A DNA stretch of 13,416 nucleotides from positions 1 to 13,416 of the forward strand of contig NZ_JADKCX010000099.1 in assembly GCF_016718685.1 (NCBI RefSeq), written 5' to 3'. The DNA is from Haliscomenobacter sp. GTDB lineage: Bacteria; Bacteroidota; Bacteroidia; Chitinophagales; Saprospiraceae. The notes below the pieces were generated by a model. The model worked only from the letters and a program-made list of their open reading frames with translations, was not told the DNA's origin and did no database searches. Below are positions 1 through 7,252 of this stretch, one piece after another. How positions within the stretch are numbered: the first letter of the stretch is position 1; the number at the start of each line of letters is the position of its first letter. The position numbers were made by a program, and so were the translations under genes.

Positions 1-513
1 TCGCGATAATTTTCTTCGTACAGTTTTTGCAATTTCTTGCGGGCAAAGAAAATCCGACTTTTGATGGTTCCCAATGGAGAGCCCAGCTCTTCGGCTATTT
101 CTTCGTATTTAAAACCGTCGTAAGCCATTAAAAAGGGCTCGCGAAAATCGGTAGGGAGTGTATCTACCAAGCGCATTAATTCTCAAGAAATATCGTACTC
201 CCGTCAATTCGCTACTCTTTCTTCGCCGGAATTGATGTAGAAATTATTGGGGGTTTGGTCAACGATCATGTTTCGACGAACCTTCTTGCGGTAATTGTTG
301 ATAAAAATGTTCCGCATGATGGTGACAGCAAAAACATAAGTTGGTTCCCCTGGTTATATTTATCGCATTGGTGATGATTCCGGCTACGCGGTATCCTGGT
401 ACAAGATCATCGCATCGTTATGAGTTACCGGTCAGTTTGGTGAAAAGGCGCGCAACGAATTGCCCACCTTGTCAAGTTGCTCGTAAGATCGGATTTTGAA
501 TCGCGTAAAGCAT
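1..513 (-). pseudogene. ECF-type RNA polymerase sigma factor, disrupted by several lesions, C-terminus off the window
   Basis: This is a sigma-70 family factor of the extracytoplasmic type, which would direct RNA polymerase to a dedicated promoter set. Reading leftward, 180-1 is a clean region 4: MRLVDTLPTDFREPF, then YEEIAEELGSPLGTIKSRIF, the helix-turn-helix that reads the -35 element. Upstream, region 2 fragments are recognisable but spread over different frames: QLDKVGNSLRAF, then a stretch with DDLVQDT character, then TIMRNIFINNYRKK. At least three frame changes fall between about 480 and 320. Two in-frame TGA codons at about 192 and 208 sit just before the intact region 4. The ATG at 511-513 is the first plausible start, but its frame is lost within a few codons. 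The family is certain; whether this is a true pseudogene or poor sequence is not. No anti-sigma gene is visible; it could lie off the left edge. Confidence 0.75.
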
Positions 514-558
514 AGTCCGGTGAATTTATTTGGGTAACGAGAATGTAATAAATTTTTA

Positions 559-589
559 CAAAAATATAAAACCTTATGCGTTTATGCAA
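559..589 (-). promoter_or_regulatory. Bacteroidota-type promoter for the ECF sigma gene
   Basis: On the minus strand TTGC (586-589) is followed by exactly 19 nt and then TATTTTTG (559-566). This fits the Bacteroidota primary-sigma pattern TTTG-N19-TAnnTTTG, with a full match at -7. Transcription would start near 552, leaving a leader of roughly 40 nt before the ATG at 513. Confidence 0.6.
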
Positions 590-620
590 TTATTTTTTCC
601 TATTTAGATTGATTTTTAAT

Positions 621-647
621 AAAAAACGTCGCGCAGCGACATTTTTT
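621..647. terminator. Terminator-like hairpin with A and T flanks between divergent genes
   Basis: GTCGC (628-632), loop GCA, GCGAC (636-640) form a 5-bp GC stem, flanked by AAAAAA (621-626) and TTTTTT (642-647), so it looks like a factor-independent terminator on both strands. A competing pairing ACGTC (626-630) with GACGT (648-652) also exists. Its place between divergent genes is odd: it could shield them from read-through or end a short transcript. No gene ends here. Confidence 0.35.
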
Positions 648-702
648 GACGTAAAAGCAGAAAAATGTTAAAATTATTAACACCCATAAAACAATGGAGA
701 AT

Positions 703-710
703 TAAATTTG
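703..710 (+). promoter_or_regulatory. Candidate -7 element upstream of the XRE regulator
   Basis: TAAATTTG matches the Bacteroidota -7 consensus TAnnTTTG exactly. No convincing TTTG lies 19-21 nt upstream, so the promoter is weak or activator-dependent if real. It would give a leader of about 130 nt to the ATG at 844. The rest of 514-792 is AT-rich and shows no gene. Confidence 0.3.
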
Positions 711-815
711 TATTCTAAAAAGAAGATTCGAATCACTGTCTGACAACGACGGATGCTAAAAATTCCTCGGCAAACTACTTGAGGGACTTAATTTGGAGTT
801 TGTTTTTTGTTCCTA

Positions 816-845
816 TTTTGGATGGTATAAATTTTTGGATGGTAT
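816..845 (+). repeat. 13-bp direct repeat overlapping the XRE regulator start codon
   Basis: TTTTGGATGGTAT occurs at 816-828 and again at 833-845, with 17 bp between copy starts. The second copy overlaps the ATG at 844. The arrangement is compatible with an autoregulatory binding site or with a short tandem duplication that created the alternative upstream start. Confidence 0.5.
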
Positions 846-1365
846 GGAACCTATGGTAGAATCCACTTACTTGGATAAGAATATTCGTTTTTTGCGAAAG
901 CGGATGAACCTGAGCCAAGAAGAGCTGGCTTTTAAAATCGGGTTAAATCGTGGCAACATTGCCTCTTATGAGAATGGTTCAGCCGAACCCAAGGTGTGTA
1001 ATCTTTTAAGGATTTCCCGCCTGTTCGGTGTATCCATTTGCGATTTGGCCCAACGTGATTTGAGTGAAGGTCAAGCGGCCTCGCGAGTCAATGGACATCT
1101 GGTCTCCGATTTGCAAGATCAATTGAAAAACCCTGAGCAATTGGAAGTCATTCACAGCAACGCCCAACGGATGCTGCAAATGATCGAAGGATTGATGACT
1201 TGCAGCCGCATCAAGCTGGAGCAGGCCGATAACCAAATTCCCCAAGAGCTGCGCCTCATCATTGTAAATTTTGAAGAACTTTACCGCACCGCCCGTTCCC
1301 TCATGGATGAGCACCTTTCCCTTCTCAAAAGCCTCAACTGCAAAGATTCTTCTACAACGGAGTGA
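844..1365 (+). CDS. XRE-family helix-turn-helix regulator with a helical C-terminal tail
   Basis: This is a cytoplasmic DNA-binding regulator of about 173 residues. Near the N-terminus is a lambda-repressor-like HTH_3 domain: IRFLRKRMNLSQEELAFKIG, then NRGNIASYENGSAEP as recognition helix, and LLRISRLFGVSICDLA as closing helices. The remaining ~100 residues look alpha-helical, rich in Gln, Glu and Leu, and match no domain I recognise; dimerisation or ligand sensing is possible. The frame extends upstream to a TTG at 793, but that segment is Phe/Tyr-rich and unlike a domain extension, so I prefer the ATG at 844 (or 853). A 13-bp direct repeat overlaps this start and could be its own operator. 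The target regulon is not evident. Confidence 0.8.
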   Translation: MEPMVESTYLDKNIRFLRKRMNLSQEELAFKIGLNRGNIASYENGSAEPKVCNLLRISRLFGVSICDLAQRDLSEGQAASRVNGHLVSDLQDQLKNPEQLEVIHSNAQRMLQMIEGLMTCSRIKLEQADNQIPQELRLIIVNFEELYRTARSLMDEHLSLLKSLNCKDSSTTE

Positions 1366-1384
1366 CCTTTAACACGTTAAAGGT
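1365..1384. promoter_or_regulatory. Perfect 20-bp dyad just after the XRE regulator stop
   Basis: ACCTTTAAC (1365-1373) and GTTAAAGGT (1376-1384) are perfect inverted copies around AC. The dyad starts on the last base of the stop codon. No T-run follows, so it is a poor intrinsic terminator. The symmetry suits a dimeric regulator, perhaps acting on the thioredoxin-SPOR gene that starts 68 nt further on. Confidence 0.4.
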
Positions 1385-1451
1385 TGCAATGGGCTAGGAT
1401 TGTGGATATATTGCAACGTTTTTATCAATTGCTGTATAATCCCATAGTCCC

Positions 1452-2276
1452 ATGAAAAAATTGTCCTTTACCAAGGGCTTGCTGTTCGCGCTTTTCTTTT
1501 GCGCAGCAAGCCAGCCACTGCACGCCGTGCAGTTTGTACGATTGTCTTTGGCCGAGGCCAAAGCTCGTGCCGCCCAACTCCAACGTCCACTCTTTGTCAA
1601 TTTTCACGCCAACTGGTGTTTGCCTTGCCAATGGATGGACAACAACACCTTCCTCGATCCAAATGTATCGGATTATCTGAGCCTCAACTACCTGGCCGTC
1701 AAAATCGATGTTGACGAGGTACAAGGTTATGCCGACAAAGAGGCTTGTGGGGTGAAATTTTTGCCCTCCATGCTGGTTTTTAATGCGTCGGGGATTGTCG
1801 TAGCCCGGTATGAGGAAACCCTCGATGCCGGGCAGTTGCTAACGCTGCTTCAGCGGTACAATACCCCCGAAAACCGGGTTGCCTTGCGTCCTTTGGTGAT
1901 GAATGTTAACCATACTTCCAAACCCGTTCAGGAAAATACTGCGCCAAACTTATCCGCTGATGCAGATGATGACCCGGCCAAACTGGATGCTCAGCGTCGT
2001 CGCCTAAACCTGCCGTCGAACAACCCAATGGGCAGCCCAGGGATTCGTAAGATGGGGGTACAGCTGGGTGTTTTTAGCAGCTATGAGCAGGTGATTCAGC
2101 AGGTACAGTTTTTTGAAAAAAAATTCAACAAACCGGTAAATATAAGTTCCAGACTACACAATGGGCAAACGTACTACCATCTGATTGCTGGCCCATTCGA
2201 TACGCCTGCTCAAATGCAAACTTACCTCAACGCCTTACAGCGTGAAGGCCTCAAGAGTTTGGTTGTTTTAATGTGA
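1452..2276 (+). CDS. Exported thioredoxin-fold protein with C-terminal SPOR domain
   Basis: This is a predicted periplasmic thiol-disulfide protein of 274 residues. A signal peptide (residues 1-25, ending LHA) precedes a thioredoxin domain at about 30-135, with the redox motif WCLPC (Cys56, Cys59) and the cis-proline loop FLPS (Pro105). A low-complexity linker (about 145-198) leads to a SPOR domain (about 199-274: VQLGVFSSYEQ, then YYHLIAGPF). SPOR domains bind peptidoglycan stripped of stem peptides, as at division septa, so the fusion would tether a thiol reductase or oxidase to the wall. The thioredoxin half resembles thioredoxin_7/DsbD-gamma-like proteins that keep periplasmic cysteines reduced. 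It stands alone between the regulator and an 8-bp repeat array. Direction of electron flow and partner are unknown. Confidence 0.85.
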   Translation: MKKLSFTKGLLFALFFCAASQPLHAVQFVRLSLAEAKARAAQLQRPLFVNFHANWCLPCQWMDNNTFLDPNVSDYLSLNYLAVKIDVDEVQGYADKEACGVKFLPSMLVFNASGIVVARYEETLDAGQLLTLLQRYNTPENRVALRPLVMNVNHTSKPVQENTAPNLSADADDDPAKLDAQRRRLNLPSNNPMGSPGIRKMGVQLGVFSSYEQVIQQVQFFEKKFNKPVNISSRLHNGQTYYHLIAGPFDTPAQMQTYLNALQREGLKSLVVLM

Positions 2277-2280
2277 TCAG

Positions 2281-2410
2281 GTGCTGATGTGCTAATGTAC
2301 TGATTTGCTGATGGGTTGATGTGCTGATGTACGCTAATGTTAGCTAATCAGCACATTACCCCATCAGCACATTAGCAAATTAACCCATTAACACATTGGT
2401 ACATTAATTT
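2281..2410. repeat. 8-bp-periodic array, six forward units then eight inverted units
   Basis: Starting 5 nt after the thioredoxin-SPOR stop, six consecutive 8-mers (2282-2329) follow the consensus TGCTGATG with few changes. A ~17-nt linker (2330-2346) follows. Eight consecutive 8-mers (2347-2410) are variants of ATCAGCAC/ATTAGCAC, the complement of the same word. The 8-bp register holds without slips inside each half. The halves can fold into a long imperfect hairpin whose unit next to the loop pairs perfectly. The last unit merges with a promoter-like -7 element. Confidence 0.85.
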
Positions 2411-2412
2411 TG
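2405..2412 (+). promoter_or_regulatory. Candidate -7 element for the giant SprB-repeat gene
   Basis: TAATTTTG fully matches TAnnTTTG and lies about 90 nt before the ATG at 2504. Its first bases belong to the last unit of the 8-bp array. No clear TTTG sits 19 nt upstream. A small TTCCC/GGGAA stem near 2427-2442 would fall in the leader. Confidence 0.35.
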
Positions 2413-2503
2413 TATTTTCGCCGCCATTCCCTGCGCTGGGAAATATTTGTCGCTCCGCTGCGTTTTTTTGTCGGAGTACTAAGTTCGTTCAGCGATAATT
2501 AGA

Positions 2504-5500
2504 ATGATGAGCAAAATGAGTAGATTTTTCGGCTATCTAATCCTATTGTTATTGCCTGTAGCCGCGCTACATGGTCAAAACATCAACACCATTAAGTTTG
2601 ACCCACGGGGTAAAAGCGGCCAATTGCGCCGTGCTTGCAACAACGAAGCGGGTACTGTATCTATCGGGCCGATTCAGGGGCAAAGCAATACTTCAGGGGG
2701 GGGGACCATTTACCTTTGCTTTGGAGACTCGATCAGAATTACCCACAATGGGGATTTCGTCATCGATGACCCCAATCCCATCACCAACTCAGGCATCGTC
2801 TATTTGGTGACCACTTGCGCGCCTTCGACTGAATTTACCGGGCCAGATACCAGCGATATTTTGAAACAACCCTGTTTGTTTCCCGACGCCTCGGTTACCA
2901 TCGGCAATACGGTCATCCCCAAAGGGCTTTTTTGGACGGTTTCCGGGCAACGCAATGGCAACATTACCTACCGAAACGATGGTCGATTCATCCAGGCATT
3001 TGGTAAAGGTGCTCCGGTGGCGCTTTACTTTGCGCCCATCACCATCGATAATTTTGCTGGCGACAGATACGAAGCGAATGGCTGTGTAAACCTCAATTCC
3101 GATGCTGCTTACCGCATTGCCTTCCTCAAACCAATTGATACTGCGCGGGTACGTACCCGGGTCAACAATGCGGGTTGTACGGGTTCGTTTATCGTTGGAG
3201 GTGGGGTTCCCGAATTCGACCCCAACGAACGGTTTACCATTACCGTAGTCAAAGAAAATGACCCCAACGTGACGGGGGTGGCCAAGGCGTCCAGTACCAA
3301 CAACAATACCGCTGGGCACCTCGATTCGGTTTCCTTTTTTGTACCCGAACCAGGCCGTTACATTGTCACCATCACCGATGGCCGCAATTGCAATATGTCG
3401 TTCCCGGTAGACATGGGTGGCTGCCAGGCAGTTGGTTTTCAATTGCCCTTCCTCAATGCCAAAACTGGCGACGAAATATGTGTCAACCTCAGCACCAGCA
3501 ATTTTAATAAAGTGGGGGTTTTTGAAATGAATGTACGTTGGGACACCAAAGTGCTGGAGTTGCTGCGTACCCAAAACTACAATCCAACTTTAGGTGGCTT
3601 CGGATCAAGTAATCTTGGAGAAACTTCCGACAAACTTGGCCTGGCCATATCCTGGTCGGATCCATCTTTGCAAGGGGTAACCTTGCCCGATAGTGCTACC
3701 ATTTTTACCCTGTGCTTCCGCGTCATTGGGGCCCTGGGCAGCAGCAGCCCCCTGAGTTTTGAGGGTTCGCGCAACCCGGCTGAAACGGTCGGTAACTCCG
3801 AACCCGCTTCGCTGGGGTATATTTTTAGAGATGGACAAGTCAATGTTTCGGATGACGTGCTGTTTACAAGCATCCGGCAGGAAGGCTTGCAGTGTTCCGG
3901 AGAAACCAATGGGGTAATCGAGGTGATCGCGGATAAAGGAATTGCGCCTTATAGTATATCCCTCCAAAAAATAGCGCCAACGGTTCAGAATTTCCCCAGT
4001 GAACTTATCGGAATTCCTGGCGGGAAATTTAGATGGGAAGATTTGTCGGTGGGAAGATATATTGTTAGAATTCAAGACAATAGCCTTCCAAATCGCAACA
4101 CCAAAGTGGATACCATTGAATTCATCGCACCAGACAACTTTGGGATCGATGCCCAAATTTTGTCCCCCGTCTTGTGCCATGATTCCAAAAGTGGAGCGCT
4201 GAATGCCGCCATATTTTTGAACTCCATTTTGGTGTCCAACCCCGATTCCACCTACAAATTTCAGTGGAATATTCCGGGTGAAACCACCCAAAACGTGGAC
4301 TCTCTAGGTGCGGGACTTTATTCTGTAACGGTTACCAATGGAAAGGGTTGCCAATCCAGCTCTTCGGTTAACCTGACTGCACCAACCAGAATTGATCCCA
4401 ACCCCCAAATCACGCAACCCACTTGCTCAGGAGTTGCTAACGGATCGATTGTTGTGAGGGCCTCCGGCGGGGTTCCATTCAGTGGAGGAAGATACCTGTA
4501 CGAATGGGACATCAAAGCTGCGGATACCAGTGCAACATCAACCCTGGCTACCATCACCGAAGGCAACTATGTTGTGACCGTTACAGACAGTCGGATGTGT
4601 GTAAAAACCTTCACTTTTCCGGTAGAACCCTTTAAAAAACTGGTCATCGACACCTCGATCACCAATGTAACCTGCTTTGGTTTGTCGAATGGAGAAGTTA
4701 TTGCTACGGGGAATACGCTTGGCGCACAAAACCAATTGCCCTTTACTTTTACCTGGTCAGGCACGACCATTTCTCCGGTCAATACACCTACAAATAGCAC
4801 ACTTGAAAACGTACCCGCTGGTACTTACCTGGTCACGATGCAAGACCAGGATCCTGCTGGTTGCCGCGTTACGGATACCGTAATCGTCACCCAGCCCGCC
4901 GCTTTATCCGTTGCCCTTAACCGCTTGCAAAACGAAACCTGTAACCCTGGTCAGGATGGATTTGCCTCTATCCGGGTCAGTGGCGGGATCAAACCCTACG
5001 CCTACGAATGGCGCTTGGATACGACGCTGTTGACGACTCAAACTGACTCCTTAGCCTCGGCGCTGCGCTCGGGCATGTACATCATTACCGTGCTTGACAG
5101 CAACCTCTGCGACACCAATTTTACGGTAAACGTCGGTGCTCCTACACCCCCACAAATCACCCAACTCAACGATTTCACCCTGCGTTGTTTTGGCGACCAA
5201 AATGGGCGTTTGTCGGTAAGTGCCACCCCTGCACCCAATACCACCATCACTTCCTTTACCTGGGACAATCAGGCCAATGGAGCCAACATCACCAATTTAC
5301 CTGCGGGCCGCTACATCGTAACGGTAACGGGTAGTGATTTTTGTAGTTCGGTAGATACCGCTCAGGTGATTTCACCTGGCCCCATTCAGGTCGACAGCAT
5401 CATCAGTGTTGCGCCGCGTTGTCCGGGAGACGCCAACGGTTCTTTGACCATCAATGTGGTTGGTGGTACTGCCCCGTACAAGTTTTTGTGGAAAGATCAA

Positions 5501-7189
5501 GGCAACGATACGTCGCGCTTCCAATTGCGCCCAGCTTTAGCCGCAGGCAATTACGAAGTCACCATTTTTGATGCCAATAGCTGTCCTCCGACGGTAAGCC
5601 AGGCGGTGTTACAAGATCCACCACGAATTTTGATCAATTTTACCGATAGTACCGGCGTAGCCTGTTTTGAAGGCAGTACCGATGGCCGGGCCACCGCGGT
5701 AGCCAGCTTTAGCAATGGCAATACGGGCCTGTTTGAGTTTACCTGGCAACGCAGTCAGGAAATCTTTGCTGGAGTAGCAACATCTACCGCTACCATGTTG
5801 CCCGCCGGGATGAACGTAGTGGTGGTAGTTGATTCCAACTCTTGTGCCGCTGCTGATTCCGTGCTGATTACCAGTCCGCCGGCCATTCAAATTTTGGCCG
5901 TGATCGATGCAGTAACTTGCTTCGGACTAGACAATGGAAAAGTCAAACTCACCCCTGGTGGAGGTACCCCGCCCTTTACCATCAATTGGCCAGCAACAGG
6001 CTCAACCCAGGATAGCTTGAGCAACTTGCAGGCTGGAATTTATCAGGTCGTCGTTACCGACAGCCGCAACTGCATGAAAAATCAGGACATTGAAATTCTG
6101 GAACCTGCCGAACTCCGGGTGGAAGTGGATCAAAACTTCTCCCGGCCCGCGAGTTGCAGCAATACCCTGGATGGCCGCTTTGGCGTGTTGGTCAATACCA
6201 ACGAAGGCATTAACCCGCTGGGTGAAAATCCCTTTACCTGGTCGGGCAATGTATCACGCCCTGCTTCCCCTTTTGCCGAAAACCTGCCTCCAGGAACTTA
6301 CTCAGTGACCGTAACCGATACCAAAAATTGTACCGACTCGGTGAGTTATACGGTGGTGTCTCCTCCACCTGTGGTTGGCCTCGTCAACCCGGTAGCCGAA
6401 CCACGCTGCTTTGGCGATGCCACTACCGTAACGGTTGATACAGCCTACGGTGGCAATGGATCACTGCTGGCGGATTATACCTTCACCGTAGACAACAACG
6501 GCATCAGTTTCCCGCTCAACCAGGCGGCCAATATTTTTGCTGGACAACATGTCATTGCCATCGAAGACCAACTGGGTTGCCAGTACATCGATACCATTGT
6601 AGTGAACCAGCCCGACCAGTTGTCGGTTGATTTTAACCCCAATCAAGTAGTGGTCGAACTAGGTGATAGCCTGCAAGTGACGCCGATTGTCACCAGTACT
6701 AAACCCATTACGGATTACCTGTGGTTGCCCGCGAGGGGCTTGTCTGACGATAAAATTGAAAGTCCTTTTGTGTTGACGGGTACCCGTACCGAGCGCGATT
6801 TGCTGGACGACACCGAGTTCATCCTGACCGTAACGGATAGCAGTGGTTGTAAAGCCGAGGGTAAACTCTTTGTAGAGCTCGACCGCAACCGCAATTTTTT
6901 CATCCCCAATGCTTTCTCTCCCAATGGAGATGGGCGCAACGATGAATTCCGCGCTTATGGTTGCAAAGGCGTCAAGTCCATTAATTATGCCCGGGTTTTC
7001 GACCGTTGGGGCAACCTGATCATGGAAGCCAATGGAATTATTCCCGACTGTTTGGGTGGAACCATTCTCTGGGACGGGCTTTTGTCTTCAAAAGTTGCCA
7101 ACCAGGGCGTATACGTCTACCTGATCGAAGTTGAATTCCTCGATGATGTGAAGTTGCTTTACCGGGGAGATGTGGGATTGATTAGATAA
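2504..7189 (+). CDS. Giant secreted SprB-repeat protein with cohesin-like domain and gliding-motility/T9SS C-terminal domain
   Basis: This 1561-residue exported protein is probably a surface adhesin or matrix component. A signal peptide (1-25, ending LHGQ; Met1, Met2 or Met5 could start) precedes a Cys-containing N-terminal region of unknown fold (26-310). A cohesin-like beta domain follows at about 311-449 (VGVFEMNVRWDTKVLEL, LGLAISWSDPSL, FTLCFRVIG). Eleven SprB-type repeats begin at Cys464, 558, 641, 724, 813, 895, 973, 1054, 1139, 1218 and 1302, each opening with a C-x-G-x-x-N/D-G variant; all but the first have a second Cys 51-63 residues later, suggesting a disulfide. An Ig/PKD-like segment (about 1374-1458) leads to the C-terminal domain (about 1463-1561: FIPNAFSPNGDGRNDEF, FDRWGN, GVYVYLIEV), the CHU_C type that directs T9SS secretion. 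A nine-G tract lies at 2696-2704. The ligand is not predictable. Confidence 0.92.
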   Translation: MMSKMSRFFGYLILLLLPVAALHGQNINTIKFDPRGKSGQLRRACNNEAGTVSIGPIQGQSNTSGGGTIYLCFGDSIRITHNGDFVIDDPNPITNSGIVYLVTTCAPSTEFTGPDTSDILKQPCLFPDASVTIGNTVIPKGLFWTVSGQRNGNITYRNDGRFIQAFGKGAPVALYFAPITIDNFAGDRYEANGCVNLNSDAAYRIAFLKPIDTARVRTRVNNAGCTGSFIVGGGVPEFDPNERFTITVVKENDPNVTGVAKASSTNNNTAGHLDSVSFFVPEPGRYIVTITDGRNCNMSFPVDMGGCQAVGFQLPFLNAKTGDEICVNLSTSNFNKVGVFEMNVRWDTKVLELLRTQNYNPTLGGFGSSNLGETSDKLGLAISWSDPSLQGVTLPDSATIFTLCFRVIGALGSSSPLSFEGSRNPAETVGNSEPASLGYIFRDGQVNVSDDVLFTSIRQEGLQCSGETNGVIEVIADKGIAPYSISLQKIAPTVQNFPSELIGIPGGKFRWEDLSVGRYIVRIQDNSLPNRNTKVDTIEFIAPDNFGIDAQILSPVLCHDSKSGALNAAIFLNSILVSNPDSTYKFQWNIPGETTQNVDSLGAGLYSVTVTNGKGCQSSSSVNLTAPTRIDPNPQITQPTCSGVANGSIVVRASGGVPFSGGRYLYEWDIKAADTSATSTLATITEGNYVVTVTDSRMCVKTFTFPVEPFKKLVIDTSITNVTCFGLSNGEVIATGNTLGAQNQLPFTFTWSGTTISPVNTPTNSTLENVPAGTYLVTMQDQDPAGCRVTDTVIVTQPAALSVALNRLQNETCNPGQDGFASIRVSGGIKPYAYEWRLDTTLLTTQTDSLASALRSGMYIITVLDSNLCDTNFTVNVGAPTPPQITQLNDFTLRCFGDQNGRLSVSATPAPNTTITSFTWDNQANGANITNLPAGRYIVTVTGSDFCSSVDTAQVISPGPIQVDSIISVAPRCPGDANGSLTINVVGGTAPYKFLWKDQGNDTSRFQLRPALAAGNYEVTIFDANSCPPTVSQAVLQDPPRILINFTDSTGVACFEGSTDGRATAVASFSNGNTGLFEFTWQRSQEIFAGVATSTATMLPAGMNVVVVVDSNSCAAADSVLITSPPAIQILAVIDAVTCFGLDNGKVKLTPGGGTPPFTINWPATGSTQDSLSNLQAGIYQVVVTDSRNCMKNQDIEILEPAELRVEVDQNFSRPASCSNTLDGRFGVLVNTNEGINPLGENPFTWSGNVSRPASPFAENLPPGTYSVTVTDTKNCTDSVSYTVVSPPPVVGLVNPVAEPRCFGDATTVTVDTAYGGNGSLLADYTFTVDNNGISFPLNQAANIFAGQHVIAIEDQLGCQYIDTIVVNQPDQLSVDFNPNQVVVELGDSLQVTPIVTSTKPITDYLWLPARGLSDDKIESPFVLTGTRTERDLLDDTEFILTVTDSSGCKAEGKLFVELDRNRNFFIPNAFSPNGDGRNDEFRAYGCKGVKSINYARVFDRWGNLIMEANGIIPDCLGGTILWDGLLSSKVANQGVYVYLIEVEFLDDVKLLYRGDVGLIR
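2696..2704 (+). repeat. Poly-G tract (G9) inside the giant surface-protein gene
   Basis: Nine consecutive G encode Gly-Gly-Gly at residues 65-67. Losing one G would move translation into a frame that stops at 2808-2810, leaving about 100 residues and removing every surface domain. Long G tracts early in surface-protein genes are classic slippage sites; whether this one varies cannot be seen from one sequence. Confidence 0.6.
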
Positions 7190-7210
7190 GAAAAACAGTC
7201 AATACGGATT

Positions 7211-7248
7211 AAAAAGGCCAAGCGAATGTTACCTCGCTTGGCTTTTTT
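7211..7248. terminator. Bidirectional intrinsic terminator shared by the giant gene and purU
   Basis: The left arm (7211-7225) and right arm (7234-7248) pair over 15 bp, with a core of GCCAAGCGA/TCGCTTGGC, one G-T wobble and A/T tails, around an 8-nt loop. It gives a T-run on both strands and sits 22 nt after the giant gene stop and 5 nt after the purU stop. Confidence 0.88.
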
Positions 7249-7252
7249 AATT

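Noticed and set aside
190..212. In-frame TGA codons in the sigma gene as recoding (selenocysteine or altered code)
   Set aside because: TGA is the normal stop of other genes here (regulator at 1365, thioredoxin-SPOR at 2276, glycosidase-family at 9180), no insertion element is visible, and frame changes occur nearby as well.
793..843. TTG start extending the XRE regulator by 17 residues
   Set aside because: The added segment is Phe/Tyr-rich, unlike an HTH N-terminus, and ATG codons at 844 and 853 lie just before the domain.
1411..1440. TTGCAA-N18-TATAAT, resembling an E. coli sigma-70 promoter
   Set aside because: Bacteroidota use TTTG/TAnnTTTG, and the box would leave a leader of only a few bases before the ATG at 1452.
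2281..2410. Interpretation of the 8-bp array as a CRISPR
   Set aside because: Units are 8 bp, contiguous, with no spacers, and there are no cas genes.
2789..4291. Long antisense open frames (261 and 228 codons) opposite the giant gene
   Set aside because: They lie wholly within a well-supported coding sequence with recognisable domains, and their translations show no domain or signal; they reflect codon bias of the sense frame.
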